Shown piece by piece: positions 13,228 to 23,052 of a DNA stretch of 41,600 bases (its first letter is position 1; each line of letters begins with the position of its first letter). A program made the translations under genes and the position numbers. The notes beneath the pieces are model-generated. The model saw only the letters and a program-made list of their open reading frames with translations, did no database searches and was not told the origin of the DNA. This DNA is from Streptomyces violaceoruber. GTDB taxonomy: Bacteria; Actinomycetota; Actinomycetes; Streptomycetales; Streptomycetaceae. The stretch lies in NCBI GenBank assembly GCA_000720805.1, contig JODI01000073.1, forward strand, positions 1 through 41,600. The letters are read 5' to 3'.

Positions 13228-14066
13228 CGTGGGAGTCCTTCGGAGCGCGTCTTCGCCGGGCGATGGACGAGCGCGGTCCGCTGTGCGTCGGCATCGACCC
13301 GCACGCCTCCCTGCTGGCCGAGTGGGGCCTGGACGACGACGTGGCCGGTCTGGAGCGGTTCAGCCGTACCGTCGTGGAGGCGATGGCCGACCGGGTGGCC
13401 GTGCTCAAGCCGCAGAGCGCGTTCTTCGAGCGCTTCGGCTCGCGCGGTGTCGCCGTTCTGGAGAAGTCGGTCGCCGACGCCCGGGCGGCCGGCGCGCTGG
13501 TCGTGATGGACGCCAAGCGGGGCGACATCGGCTCGACCATGGCCGCGTACGCCGAGTCCTTCCTGCACAAGGACGCCCCGCTGTTCTCCGACGCCCTGAC
13601 CGTCTCGCCGTACCTCGGCTACGGATCGCTCTCGCCGGCCGTCGCGCTGGCGCGGGAGAACGGCGCCGGCCTGTTCGTGCTGGCGCTGACCTCCAACCCG
13701 GAGGGCGGCGAGGTCCAGCACGCGGTCCGCGCCGACGGCCGGGACGTCGGTGCCACGATGCTGGCGCACCTCGCGGCCGAGAACGCAGGGGAGGAGCCGC
13801 TGGGGTCCTTCGGGGCGGTGGTCGGCGCCACGCTGGGCGACCTGTCGTCGTACGACCTGAACATCAACGGTCCGCTCCTGGCGCCCGGCATCGGCGCTCA
13901 GGGGGCCACCCCGGCGGATCTTCCCGCGGTCTTCGGGCGGGCGGTGCGCAACGTCGTTCCGAACGTCAGCCGGGGTGTTCTGCGTCACGGTCCCGACGTC
14001 AGCGCGCTGCGGGCGGCCGCGGACCGGTTCGCGCAGGAGATCCGGGCCGCCGTGGACGCTTCCTGA
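13224..14066 (+). CDS. pyrF: Orotidine 5'-phosphate decarboxylase, type 2
   Basis: The 280-residue barrel enzyme makes UMP from OMP. The charged catalytic network is visible in VMDAKRGDIGST (94-104; D96, K98, D101), and GIDPH (23-27) is present. The sequence and length fit the long, type 2 (mycobacterial/myxococcal) family. It overlaps pyrD by 4 nt and ends the pyr operon. pyrE is not in the window. Confidence 0.97.
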
Positions 14067-14112
14067 GTCCTCCGGCCCATCGGTCAAGTCCTCCGATGAG
14101 TGCTCCGAGGAC

Positions 14113-14140
14113 GACTTGAGGCTGAATACATCCTCAAATC
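14113..14140 (+). terminator. Weak hairpin after pyrF
   Basis: A 9-bp stem with one mismatch (14113-14121 with 14132-14140) around a 10-nt AT-containing loop lies 47 nt after the pyrF stop. It is the best terminator candidate for the pyr operon but weak for Streptomyces. Confidence 0.35.
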
Positions 14141-14204
14141 CGGGGCAGTATGTTCGAAATGTCCGACCTCGCAAAGGCTGACCAGGACTTTTCCGCTGTT
14201 CTCG

Positions 14205-14233
14205 CTGACTCTGGCGCCCTCGGCCGCTAGTCT
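14205..14233 (+). promoter_or_regulatory. Candidate HrdB-type promoter for the sIHF gene
   Basis: CTGACT (14205-14210) and TAGTCT (14228-14233) are separated by 17 bp, a good fit to the housekeeping promoter pattern. A start near 14240 would give a leader of about 135 nt before the sIHF GTG. The same 309-bp gene-free stretch (14067-14375) also holds the weak pyrF hairpin and the structured leader described next. Confidence 0.5.
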
Positions 14234-14240
14234 CCGACGA

Positions 14241-14318
14241 GTGGGGACACCTCCCACGTAATTAAAACAGTGGGGGAGAACGGGCAAGCGTGTTGCTCGT
14301 GGCTCCCCAGGTGTGGGG
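14241..14318 (+). promoter_or_regulatory. Leader with alternating pairing segments upstream of sIHF
   Basis: Five short segments can pair in mutually exclusive ways: GTGGG (14241-14245), CCCAC (14253-14257), GTGGGGGAG (14270-14278), CTCCCC (14303-14308) and GTGTGGGG (14311-14318). An unusually AT-rich patch (GTAATTAAAACA) lies between the second and third. The layout resembles an attenuator or switch, but G- and C-runs pair easily in DNA of this composition. Confidence 0.3.
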
Positions 14319-14375
14319 CGACTAGGTTCCTCACCGGTCCGTATCCGACAGTTCGACATCCGAGGTGACGTAGGC

Positions 14376-14699
14376 GTGGCTCTTCCGCCCCTTACCCCTG
14401 AACAGCGCGCAGCCGCGCTCGAAAAGGCCGCCGCGGCTCGCCGGGAGCGGGCCGAGGTCAAGAATCGACTCAAGCACTCCGGCGCCTCCCTGCACGAGGT
14501 CATCAAGCAGGGCCAGGAGAACGACGTCATCGGCAAGATGAAGGTCTCCGCGCTGCTCGAGTCCCTGCCGGGCGTGGGCAAGGTCCGCGCCAAGCAGATC
14601 ATGGAGCGACTCGGCATCTCCGAGAGCCGCCGTGTACGCGGTCTCGGTTCCAACCAGATTGCCTCCCTGGAGCGTGAGTTCGGCAGTACCGGTTCCTGA
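14376..14699 (+). CDS. sihf: Actinobacterial integration host factor (sIHF/mIHF)
   Basis: The 107-residue nucleoid-associated protein is nearly identical to Streptomyces sIHF, a small helical DNA-binding protein affecting nucleoid compaction, development and antibiotic production. A long N-terminal helix rich in A/R/E (about 8-35) is followed by an H2TH-like region ([16 protein letters not shown]) and the basic ESRRVRG tail. The GTG at 14376 is chosen because it gives [10 protein letters not shown], the known N-terminus; the frame opens upstream without a start signal. It precedes gmk, as mihF does in mycobacteria. Confidence 0.95.
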   Translation: MALPPLTPEQRAAALEKAAAARRERAEVKNRLKHSGASLHEVIKQGQENDVIGKMKVSALLESLPGVGKVRAKQIMERLGISESRRVRGLGSNQIASLEREFGSTGS

Positions 14700-14721
14700 A
14701 TCCGGGTACTTGGGACAGGAA

Positions 14722-14740
14722 GTCCCGGGCACCCCGGGAC
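14722..14740 (+). terminator. GTCCCGGG hairpin between sIHF and gmk
   Basis: An 8-bp perfect stem (14722-14729 with 14733-14740) with a 3-nt CAC loop lies in the 59-bp gap. An overlapping alternative stem (GGGAC 14712-14716 with GTCCC 14722-14726) could compete. It may partly end sIHF transcription. Confidence 0.45.
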
Positions 14741-14758
14741 AGCTGGAATAATCGCTGC

Positions 14759-15316
14759 ATGAGCGAACGTCCGCGGCTGACCGTGCTCTCCGGCCCCTCC
14801 GGGGTCGGCAAGAGCACGGTCGTCGCCCATATGCGCAAGGAACACCCCGAGGTCTGGCTCTCGGTGTCGGCGACGACCCGCAAGCCCCGCCCTGGTGAGG
14901 AGCACGGCGTCCAGTACTTCTTCGTCACCGACGAGGAGATGGACAAGCTGATCGCCAATGGTGAGCTGCTGGAGTGGGCCGAATTCGCCGGCAACCGGTA
15001 CGGCACGCCGCGTGCCGCCGTACTGGAGCGCCTGGAGGCGGGTGAGCCCGTCCTCCTGGAGATCGACCTCCAGGGCGCCCGGCAGGTCAGCGAGTCCATG
15101 ACGGACGCTCAGCTGGTGTTCCTGGCTCCTCCCTCCTGGGAGGAGCTCGTGCGCAGACTCACCGGGCGGGGCACCGAGCCGCCCGAGGTGATCGAGCGTC
15201 GTCTGGACGCGGCGAAGGTCGAACTGGCGGCCGAGCCGGAGTTCGACGTGACCCTGGTCAACACCTCCGTCGAGGATGTGGCGCGTGAGCTGCTAGCCTT
15301 GATGGATGTTGTGTGA
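14759..15316 (+). CDS. gmk: Guanylate kinase
   Basis: The 185-residue enzyme phosphorylates GMP to GDP. The P-loop GPSGVGKST (12-20), the GMP-binding TTRKPRPGE segment and [10 protein letters not shown] are intact. It stands between sIHF and rpoZ, an order kept in mycobacteria. In Bacillus and some other bacteria Gmk is inhibited by (p)ppGpp; whether that applies here cannot be told. Confidence 0.97.
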   Translation: MSERPRLTVLSGPSGVGKSTVVAHMRKEHPEVWLSVSATTRKPRPGEEHGVQYFFVTDEEMDKLIANGELLEWAEFAGNRYGTPRAAVLERLEAGEPVLLEIDLQGARQVSESMTDAQLVFLAPPSWEELVRRLTGRGTEPPEVIERRLDAAKVELAAEPEFDVTLVNTSVEDVARELLALMDVV

Positions 15317-15389
15317 TCGCGGGTACTCCGGGATTCTGACGGGCTCAGTGATCACGACCGATCTTTTCCCATCCATCGGAAGGTAGAGC

Positions 15390-15662
15390 GTGTCCTCTTC
15401 CATCTCCGCGCCCGAGGGCATCATCAACCCGCCGATCGACGAGCTCCTCGAGGCCACCGACTCGAAGTACAGCCTCGTGATCTACGCGGCCAAGCGGGCC
15501 CGCCAGATCAACGCGTACTACTCGCAGCTCGGCGAGGGCCTCCTCGAGTACGTCGGTCCGCTCGTGGACACCCACGTCCACGAGAAGCCGCTCTCGATCG
15601 CCCTCCGCGAGATCAACGCGGGTCTGCTGACGTCCGAGGCCATCGAAGGCCCGGCGCAGTAA
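15390..15662 (+). CDS. rpoZ: RNA polymerase omega subunit
   Basis: The 90-residue omega subunit helps fold and hold the beta' subunit. [20 protein letters not shown] (about 21-40) is the conserved core. The GTG start follows GGAAGG by about 8 nt. It lies 73 bp after gmk. Confidence 0.97.
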   Translation: MSSSISAPEGIINPPIDELLEATDSKYSLVIYAAKRARQINAYYSQLGEGLLEYVGPLVDTHVHEKPLSIALREINAGLLTSEAIEGPAQ

Positions 15663-15688
15663 TATTTTCGGTTCGCGGTTGACTTTTC

Positions 15689-15723
15689 CACAGGCCCGGC
15701 AGCGCGACTGCCGGGCCTGTGGT
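15689..15723 (+). terminator. 15-bp perfect terminator hairpin after rpoZ
   Basis: Arms 15689-15703 and 15709-15723 are perfectly complementary around CGCGA. It lies 27 nt after the rpoZ stop and separates it from coaBC. Confidence 0.8.
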
Positions 15724-15783
15724 GTGTGATGGAGCCGTACGGCGGGAGCCGCGGCGTACGTTTCCGAGGTGCGGGGAGAGACG

Positions 15784-16986
15784 GTGGACAAGCCGAAGGT
15801 CGTTCTGGGCGTCAGCGGTGGCATCGCCGCGTACAAGGCCTGTGACCTGCTGCGCAGACTGACCGAGTCGGGGCACGACGTGCGCGTCGTCCCCACCGCC
15901 TCCGCGCTGCACTTCGTGGGCGCCGCCACCTGGTCCGCCCTCTCCGGCAACCCGGTCTCCACCGAGGTGTGGGACGACGTCCACGAGGTCCCCCACGTCC
16001 GCATCGGCCAGCACGCCGACCTGGTCGTCGTCGCCCCGGCCACCGCGGACACGCTCGCCAAGGCCGCCCACGGCCTCGCCGACGACCTCCTCACCAACAC
16101 CCTGCTCACCGCCCGCTGCCCGGTCGTCTTCGCGCCCGCCATGCACACGGAGATGTGGGAGCACCCGGCCACCCGGGAGAACGTGGCGACGCTGCGCCGC
16201 CGGGGCGCCGTCGTCATCGAACCCGCCGTCGGCCGCCTCACCGGCGTCGACACGGGCAAGGGCCGGCTGCCCGACCCGGCCGAGATCTTCGAGGTCTGCC
16301 GAAATGTGCTCGCCAGAGGGGTGAGGGAACCGGACCTGGCCGGCCGGCACGTGGTCGTGAGCGCCGGCGGCACCCGCGAGCCCCTCGACCCCGTCCGCTT
16401 CCTCGGCAACCGCTCCTCCGGCAAGCAGGGCTACGCGCTCGCCCGCACCGCCGCCGCCCGGGGTGCCCGGGTCACCCTGGTCGCCGCGAACACCGGACTG
16501 CCGGACCCCGCCGGTGTGGACGTGGTCCCGGTCGGGACCGCGGTGCAGCTGCGGGAGGCGGTCCTGAAGGCGGCCGCCGACGCCGACGCGGTAGTGATGG
16601 CGGCGGCGGTCGCCGACTTCCGTCCCGAGACCTACGCGGCCGGGAAGATCAAGAAGAAGGACGACAAGGACCCGGACCCCATCGTGCTCGTACGGAATCC
16701 GGACATCCTCGCGGAGATGTCCGCCGACCGAGCCCGCCCCGGCCAGGTGGTCGTCGGCTTCGCCGCCGAGACGGATGATGTCCTGGCCAACGGCCGTGCC
16801 AAGCTCCGCCGCAAGGGCTGCGATCTGCTCGTGGTGAACGAGGTGGGGGAGCGCAAGACCTTCGGCTCCGAGGAGAACGAGGCCTTGGTGCTGGGCGCGG
16901 ACGGCAGCGAGACCCCGGTCCCGCACGGACCGAAGGAAGCCCTGGCCGAAACCGTGTGGGATCTGGTGGTTCATCGTCTGAGCTGA
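15784..16986 (+). CDS. coaBC: Bifunctional phosphopantothenoylcysteine decarboxylase / phosphopantothenate-cysteine ligase
   Basis: The 400-residue fusion performs two consecutive steps of coenzyme A synthesis. The CoaC flavoprotein half (1-180) has [10 protein letters not shown] (9-18), catalytic H71 and a PAMHTEMW motif (118-125), where the classical PxMNxxMW asparagine is replaced by H121. The segment equivalent to the E. coli ACGD cysteine loop reads TGVDTGKGR without cysteine. The CoaB half (about 187-400) has NRSSGKQG (209-216), AAVADFRP and KIKKKDD. GTG 15784 is preferred over 15769 because GGGGAGAG lies just upstream of it. Confidence 0.95.
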   Translation: MDKPKVVLGVSGGIAAYKACDLLRRLTESGHDVRVVPTASALHFVGAATWSALSGNPVSTEVWDDVHEVPHVRIGQHADLVVVAPATADTLAKAAHGLADDLLTNTLLTARCPVVFAPAMHTEMWEHPATRENVATLRRRGAVVIEPAVGRLTGVDTGKGRLPDPAEIFEVCRNVLARGVREPDLAGRHVVVSAGGTREPLDPVRFLGNRSSGKQGYALARTAAARGARVTLVAANTGLPDPAGVDVVPVGTAVQLREAVLKAAADADAVVMAAAVADFRPETYAAGKIKKKDDKDPDPIVLVRNPDILAEMSADRARPGQVVVGFAAETDDVLANGRAKLRRKGCDLLVVNEVGERKTFGSEENEALVLGADGSETPVPHGPKEALAETVWDLVVHRLS

Positions 16987-17011
16987 AGGTTTCCCGCTGC
17001 CCAAGGTTCGC

Positions 17012-17036
17012 CCACGCCTCGCAGATTGAGGCGTGG
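17012..17036 (+). terminator. Hairpin after coaBC
   Basis: A 9-bp perfect stem (17012-17020 with 17028-17036) with the loop GCAGATT sits 25 nt after the coaBC stop, ahead of metK. Confidence 0.6.
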
Positions 17037-17225
17037 CGACCCTGGCCAAGCCCACGTCGGATTGGGCAGAATGCCCGTGCCGCAGGTCACCGCGCTCCCG
17101 AGTGGCGAGACAGGAGGGCCTGTGGCCGAGTGCGACCGATAAACTGTTCTCGGACGACGCCGGGCGCAGCCCCCGACCCGTCCGCCAATGATCAGCCAGC
17201 AGCCGCTGCAACCCCAGGGAGCGTT

Positions 17226-18434
17226 GTGTCCCGTCGTCTGTTCACCTCGGAGTCTGTGACCGAGGGTCACCCCGACAAGATCGCTGACCAGATCAGCGAC
17301 ACCATTCTCGACGCGCTTCTGCGAGAGGACCCGACTTCCCGGGTCGCCGTCGAGACGCTGATCACCACCGGCCTGGTGCACGTGGCCGGCGAGGTCACCA
17401 CCAAGACCTACGCACCCATCGCGCAGCTCGTGCGCGACAAGATCCTGGAGATCGGCTACGACTCCTCGAAGAAGGGCTTCGACGGCGCCTCCTGCGGCGT
17501 CTCGGTGTCCATCGGCGCGCAGTCCCCGGACATCGCCCAGGGCGTCGACACCGCCTACGAGTCCCGGGTGGAGGGCGACGAGGACGAGCTGGACCGCCAG
17601 GGCGCGGGTGACCAGGGCCTGATGTTCGGGTACGCGTGCGACGAGACCCCCACCCTGATGCCGCTGCCGATCTTCCTGGCGCACCGGCTGTCGAACCGCC
17701 TGTCCGAGGTCCGCAAGAACGGCACCATCCCCTACCTGCGCCCCGACGGCAAGACGCAGGTCACCATCGAGTACGACGGCGACAAGGCGGTCCGCCTCGA
17801 CACCGTCGTCGTCTCCTCGCAGCACGCCTCCGACATCGACCTGGAGTCCCTGCTCGCCCCGGACATCCGCGAGTTCGTGGTGGAGCCGGAGCTGAAGGCG
17901 CTGCTCGACGAGGGCATCAAGCTGGAGACCGAGAACTACCGTCTCCTGGTCAACCCGACCGGCCGCTTCGAGATCGGCGGTCCGATGGGTGACGCCGGGC
18001 TGACCGGTCGCAAGATCATCATCGACACGTACGGCGGCATGGCCCGCCACGGCGGCGGTGCCTTCTCCGGCAAGGACCCGTCCAAGGTCGACCGCAGCGC
18101 CGCATACGCGATGCGCTGGGTCGCCAAGAACGTCGTCGCCGCGGGCCTCGCCACCCGCTGCGAGGTCCAGGTGGCGTACGCGATCGGCAAGGCCGAGCCG
18201 GTGGGCCTGTTCGTCGAGACCTTCGGCACGGCCAAGATCGACCACGAGAAGATCGAGAAGGCGATCGACGAGGTCTTCGACCTCCGCCCGGCCGCCATCA
18301 TCCGCGACCTCGACCTGCTCCGCCCGATCTACGCCCAGACCGCGGCGTACGGCCACTTCGGCCGCGAGCTGCCGGACTTCACCTGGGAGAAGACGGACCG
18401 CGTGGAGGCGCTGCGCAAGGCGGCGGGACTGTAG
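17226..18434 (+). CDS. metK: S-adenosylmethionine synthetase
   Basis: The 402-residue enzyme makes AdoMet from ATP and methionine, a metabolite known to stimulate antibiotic production in streptomycetes. Signatures seen are [12 protein letters not shown] (10-21, with H15, D17, K18), [12 protein letters not shown] and the lysine-rich [19 protein letters not shown] 17226 gives the standard N-terminus [10 protein letters not shown]; an AGGGAG lies upstream. The frame is open far upstream but without homologous sequence. No SAM riboswitch fold could be recognised in the 239-bp leader. Confidence 0.97.
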   Translation: MSRRLFTSESVTEGHPDKIADQISDTILDALLREDPTSRVAVETLITTGLVHVAGEVTTKTYAPIAQLVRDKILEIGYDSSKKGFDGASCGVSVSIGAQSPDIAQGVDTAYESRVEGDEDELDRQGAGDQGLMFGYACDETPTLMPLPIFLAHRLSNRLSEVRKNGTIPYLRPDGKTQVTIEYDGDKAVRLDTVVVSSQHASDIDLESLLAPDIREFVVEPELKALLDEGIKLETENYRLLVNPTGRFEIGGPMGDAGLTGRKIIIDTYGGMARHGGGAFSGKDPSKVDRSAAYAMRWVAKNVVAAGLATRCEVQVAYAIGKAEPVGLFVETFGTAKIDHEKIEKAIDEVFDLRPAAIIRDLDLLRPIYAQTAAYGHFGRELPDFTWEKTDRVEALRKAAGL

Positions 18435-18459
18435 GGCTGTAGAGCCCACGGTTTTGGCG

Positions 18460-18495
18460 CGAGGCCCGGTTTCCCCTCGGGGGAGCCGGGCCTCG
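18460..18495 (+). terminator. Terminator hairpin after metK
   Basis: A perfect 10-bp outer stem (18460-18469 with 18486-18495) encloses a CCCC/GGGG inner stem. It begins 26 nt after the metK stop. Confidence 0.75.
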
Positions 18496-18667
18496 GCATG
18501 TCCTCGCTCGGGCCGGACGAATCCCGGAGGATCCCGGACGGATCTGAGCCGGGCGTCAACGGCGGGTTCGGGTGATACGCCCGAGGGGCCCGGGCAGAGC
18601 GCCTGCCGCCGACGGCGGGGCACGTGGGCATCGTCGGTTGTCAGTGGAGTTTGGTAAGAATGCAAGC

Positions 18668-20821
18668 GTGAGCAGCGAGAACGGGTCGACGGGCGGCGGG
18701 CCCGAGGGGGCGCCGCCCGAGCAGCTTGCGCTCATTCGGGAGAGTGTGCGGAAGGCGCAGGTGCCGCGCGCGAAGCCGCGGACGTGGCGGGGGGCGGCGC
18801 TTGCGGAGGCGTTGCCGGTCGCACGGGTGCTCGTCGACAAGGGTGTGCTGCATCTCGACCGGTACTTCGACTACGCGGTGCCCGCCGAGCTCGACGCCGA
18901 CGCGCAGCCCGGGGTGCGGGTGCGGGTGCGGTTCGGCGCCGGGCGGCATCGGGTGCGCGACGGACGGCGTGAAGGCGGGGGCCTGATCGGCGGGTTTCTC
19001 GTGGAGCGGCTCGCCGAGTCCGACTACTCCGGGCCGCTGGCCGCGCTGGCGCAGGTCGTGTCACCCGAGCCCGTGCTCAGCGAGGAGCTGTTGCAACTGG
19101 CCCGGGCCGTCGCCGACCGGTACGCCGGGAGCCTTGCCGATGTGCTCCAGCTGGCGGTGCCGCCGCGCAACGCCCGCGCCGAGCAGCGGCCCTCGCCCGC
19201 TCCGCTGCCACCGCCCGGCCCGCCCGACACGGGGTCCTGGGGAAGGTACGAGCACGGGGCCGCGTTCGTGGAGTCGCTGGCCGCCGGGGCCGCCCCGCGC
19301 GCGGTGTGGAACGCGTTGCCCGGGCCCGACTGGAGCGACGAACTGGCGCGGGCCGTCGTGGCGACGCTGGCCTCCGGGCGTGGCGCGCTGGTCGTGCTGC
19401 CGGACGGGCGGGCGGTCGCCCGGGTCGACGCCGCGCTGACCGCGCTGCTGGGGGAGGGGCGGCATGCGGTGCTCACCGCCGACGCCGGGCCCGAGAAGCG
19501 GTACCGCGAGTGGCTGGCCGTGCGGCGGGGGAGCGTACGGGCCGTCGTGGGGACGCGGGCCGCCATGTTCGCACCGGTGCGGAACCTCGGGCTCGTCGCG
19601 ATCTGGGAGGACGGGGACGACAGCCACAGCGAGCAGCACGCGCCGCAGCCGCATGCGCGGGAGGTGCTGTTGCTGCGGGCCGCGCAGGACAAGTGCGGTT
19701 TCCTGCTGGGGAGTTGGAGCTGCACCGTGGAGGCCGCGCAACTCGTGGAGAGCGGGTGGGCCCGGCCGCTCGTCGCCGGACGGGAGCAGGTGCGTGCCGC
19801 CGCGCCGCTGGTCAGGACCGTCGGCGACGGGGACCTCGCGCGGGACGAGGCGGCCCGGGCCGCGCGGCTGCCGACCCTTGCCTGGCAGGCCGTGCGCGAG
19901 GGGCTGCGGCACGGGCCGGTGCTGGTGCAGGTGCCTCGGCGGGGGTATGTGCCGCGGATGGCCTGTGCCAACTGCCGGGCGCCCGCGCGGTGCCGGCACT
20001 GTTCCGGGCCCCTGCAGGCCCAGGATTCCGGGGCCGATGTGCGCTGTGAGTGGTGCGGGCGTGAGGACGGCGCCTGGCACTGTCCGGAGTGCGGGGGGTT
20101 CCGGCTGCGGGCCCAGATCGTGGGGGCACGGCGGACCGCCGAGGAACTGGGGAGGGCGTTTCCGGCGGTTCCGGTACGGACGTCGGGGCGTGAGCACGTG
20201 CTGGACACCGTTCCGGCGGCGCCCGCGCTCGTGGTGAGCACACCGGGGGCCGAACCCGTCGCCGAGGGCGGCTACGCGGCAGCCCTGCTGCTGGACGGCT
20301 GGGCCATGCTCGGACGACCCGATCTGCGCGTCGGCGAGGACGCGCTGCGGCGATGGATCGGGGCGGCCGCGCTGGTACGGCCCCAGGGCGCGGGAGGCAC
20401 CGTCGTGATCCTCGCCGAGCCCACGCTGCGGCCCGTGCAGGCGCTGGTGCGGTGGGACCCGGTCGGTCATGCGGTACGGGAGCTCGCCGAGCGGGCCGAG
20501 CTGGGATTTCCGCCGGTGTCGCGGATGGCGGCCGTGTCGGGGGCCGCGGAGACGGTCGCGGAGTTTCTGCGGGCCGTGGAACTGCCCGGGGACGCCCAGG
20601 TGTTGGGTCCCGTTCCGGTACCCGTCACGACCGCGGGCCGTCCGCGCCGGGCGGGAGCGCCGCCTTACGGGGAGCACTGGGAGCGGGCGTTGATCCGGGT
20701 GCCTCCGGGGAGCGGGGCGGCGTTGGCGTCCGCGCTGAAGGCGGCGCAGGCGGCGCGGATGGCGCGCGGGGGTACGGAGGCGGCGGTTCGGGTGCGGATC
20801 GATCCGCCGGACATCGGTTGA
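18668..20821 (+). CDS. priA: Probable primosomal protein N' (PriA) lacking helicase motifs
   Basis: The 717-residue protein keeps the PriA layout: an N-terminal 3'-DNA-binding domain with LDRYFDYAVP (about 61-70), a central region and eight cysteines in CxxC pairs (C433 to C475) that would bind two zinc ions. The helicase signatures are missing. No Walker A (GxGKT) appears where a P-loop would lie (residues about 235-260), and the DEEH box is replaced by WEDGDDSH (313-320). This degenerate form is typical of actinobacterial PriA and suggests a structural rather than ATP-driven role in replication restart. GTG 18668 is preferred over upstream in-frame starts. Confidence 0.9.
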   Translation: MSSENGSTGGGPEGAPPEQLALIRESVRKAQVPRAKPRTWRGAALAEALPVARVLVDKGVLHLDRYFDYAVPAELDADAQPGVRVRVRFGAGRHRVRDGRREGGGLIGGFLVERLAESDYSGPLAALAQVVSPEPVLSEELLQLARAVADRYAGSLADVLQLAVPPRNARAEQRPSPAPLPPPGPPDTGSWGRYEHGAAFVESLAAGAAPRAVWNALPGPDWSDELARAVVATLASGRGALVVLPDGRAVARVDAALTALLGEGRHAVLTADAGPEKRYREWLAVRRGSVRAVVGTRAAMFAPVRNLGLVAIWEDGDDSHSEQHAPQPHAREVLLLRAAQDKCGFLLGSWSCTVEAAQLVESGWARPLVAGREQVRAAAPLVRTVGDGDLARDEAARAARLPTLAWQAVREGLRHGPVLVQVPRRGYVPRMACANCRAPARCRHCSGPLQAQDSGADVRCEWCGREDGAWHCPECGGFRLRAQIVGARRTAEELGRAFPAVPVRTSGREHVLDTVPAAPALVVSTPGAEPVAEGGYAAALLLDGWAMLGRPDLRVGEDALRRWIGAAALVRPQGAGGTVVILAEPTLRPVQALVRWDPVGHAVRELAERAELGFPPVSRMAAVSGAAETVAEFLRAVELPGDAQVLGPVPVPVTTAGRPRRAGAPPYGEHWERALIRVPPGSGAALASALKAAQAARMARGGTEAAVRVRIDPPDIG

Positions 20822-20873
20822 GGGAGCGGGCAGGCGGTGGGGCCGTGGGCTGTGGATCGGTGCCCACATGCGG

Positions 20874-20902
20874 CTGCCCTCCCGGATGCGCCGGGAGGGC
20901 AG
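20874..20902. terminator. Bidirectional terminator between priA and the HTH gene
   Basis: A perfect 12-bp stem (20874-20885 with 20891-20902) with an ATGCG loop lies between the convergent priA and HTH genes and could stop both. Confidence 0.8.
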
Positions 20903-20921
20903 AGGGGGAGTGGGGCGGCCG

Positions 20922-21924
<1,003 letters not shown>

Positions 21925-22857
21925 ATGAAGCTTGTCTTCGCCGGTACCCCCGAGGTCGCCGTTCCCGCTCTGGACGCTCTGCTGGCCTCCGGGCGCCATG
22001 AGGTGGCCGCCGTCGTCACGCGGCCCGACGCGCCGGCCGGGCGGGGGCGCAGGCTGGTCGCCTCTCCCGTCGCCGAGCGGGCCGAGGAGGCCGGGATCGA
22101 GGTGCTCAAGCCCGCGAAGCCACGGGACCCGGAGTTCCTGGAGCGGCTCCGGGAGATCGCCCCGGACTGCTGTCCCGTCGTCGCGTACGGTGCCCTGCTG
22201 CCCAGGGTCGCCCTCGACGTCCCCGCCCACGGCTGGGTCAACCTGCACTTCTCGCTGCTGCCCGCCTGGCGTGGGGCCGCTCCCGTGCAGCACGCCATCA
22301 TGGCGGGCGACGAGATCACCGGTGCCTCCACCTTCCTGATCGAGGAGGGGCTCGACTCCGGACCCGTCTACGGGACGGTGACCGAGACCATCCGGCCCGC
22401 CGACACCAGCGGTGACCTGCTGACCCGGCTCGCCTTCGCCGGTGCGGGGCTGCTGGCCGCGACCATGGACGGGATCGAGGACGGCTCCCTGAAGGCGGTA
22501 CCGCAGCCGGCCGAGGGCATCACCGTCGCCCCGAAGATCACCGTCGAGGACGCCCAGGTGGAGTGGAGTGCGCCCGCGCTGCGGGTGGACCGGGTGGTGC
22601 GCGGGTGCACCCCGGCGCCCGGCGCCTGGACCACGTTCCGCGGTGAGCGGCTCAAGCTCATCCAGGTGCGGCCCGTCCCCGAGCGGACCGACCTCGCCCC
22701 GGGCACGCCGGCCGTCGGCAAGAACGACGTCCATGTCGGCACGGGGTCGTACGCCGTCGAGCTGCTGTGGGTGCAGGCGCAGGGCAAGAAGCCGATGAAG
22801 GCCGCCGACTGGGCGCGGGGCGTACGCATCGGCGAGGGCGAGACCCTGGGCGGCTGA
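21925..22857 (+). CDS. fmt: Methionyl-tRNA formyltransferase
   Basis: The 310-residue enzyme formylates initiator Met-t[16 protein letters not shown] starts the formyltransferase domain, and the catalytic N107, H109 and D144 are seen in [15 protein letters not shown] and EGLDSG. The C-terminal OB domain (about 205-310) is present. ATG 21925 is the family start. rsmB follows 195 bp downstream. Confidence 0.97.
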   Translation: MKLVFAGTPEVAVPALDALLASGRHEVAAVVTRPDAPAGRGRRLVASPVAERAEEAGIEVLKPAKPRDPEFLERLREIAPDCCPVVAYGALLPRVALDVPAHGWVNLHFSLLPAWRGAAPVQHAIMAGDEITGASTFLIEEGLDSGPVYGTVTETIRPADTSGDLLTRLAFAGAGLLAATMDGIEDGSLKAVPQPAEGITVAPKITVEDAQVEWSAPALRVDRVVRGCTPAPGAWTTFRGERLKLIQVRPVPERTDLAPGTPAVGKNDVHVGTGSYAVELLWVQAQGKKPMKAADWARGVRIGEGETLGG

Positions 22858-22893
22858 GGGGCGGGGAGCCCTCCGGCAGTCGAGGCACGGGCA

Positions 22894-22944
22894 GACTCTC
22901 GGCGTACGAGAGTCGTCCGGGCGGACTCTCGGCGTACGACAGTC
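22894..22944. repeat. Tandem dyad repeat upstream of rsmB
   Basis: Two copies of a 21-bp hairpin-forming unit, GACTCTCGGCGTACGAGAGTC at 22894-22914 and the same with one change at 22924-22944, lie 30 bp apart centre to centre. The first has a perfect 8-bp stem (GACTCTCG/CGAGAGTC) and the second has one mismatch. Three helical turns separate them, as expected for a cooperative operator. An RNA function is also possible. Confidence 0.6.
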
Positions 22945-23052
22945 GAGTACACCTCCTCGCAGGACGGCCGCGCGCACCCTCGGCGAGTGAGTCGTTGGTC
23001 GGCGGACTTACGCTTGGTGCGTATCCCTTCCTGAAATCCGGAGCACCTTTTC

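Noticed and set aside
14141..14175. LexA-like box (TATGTTCGAAATG) before sIHF
   Set aside because: It lacks the full GAAC-N4-GTTC dyad of actinobacterial SOS boxes.
16987..17225. SAM riboswitch upstream of metK
   Set aside because: The gap was read for the SAM-I core and pseudoknot segments and none was found; only a coaBC terminator hairpin and ordinary GC-rich sequence are present.
16971..18665. Long antisense frame over metK
   Set aside because: Same GC-driven artefact; no recognisable motif and no start signal.
22894..22944. CRISPR-like repeat
   Set aside because: Only two copies, 9-bp spacer, no cas genes.
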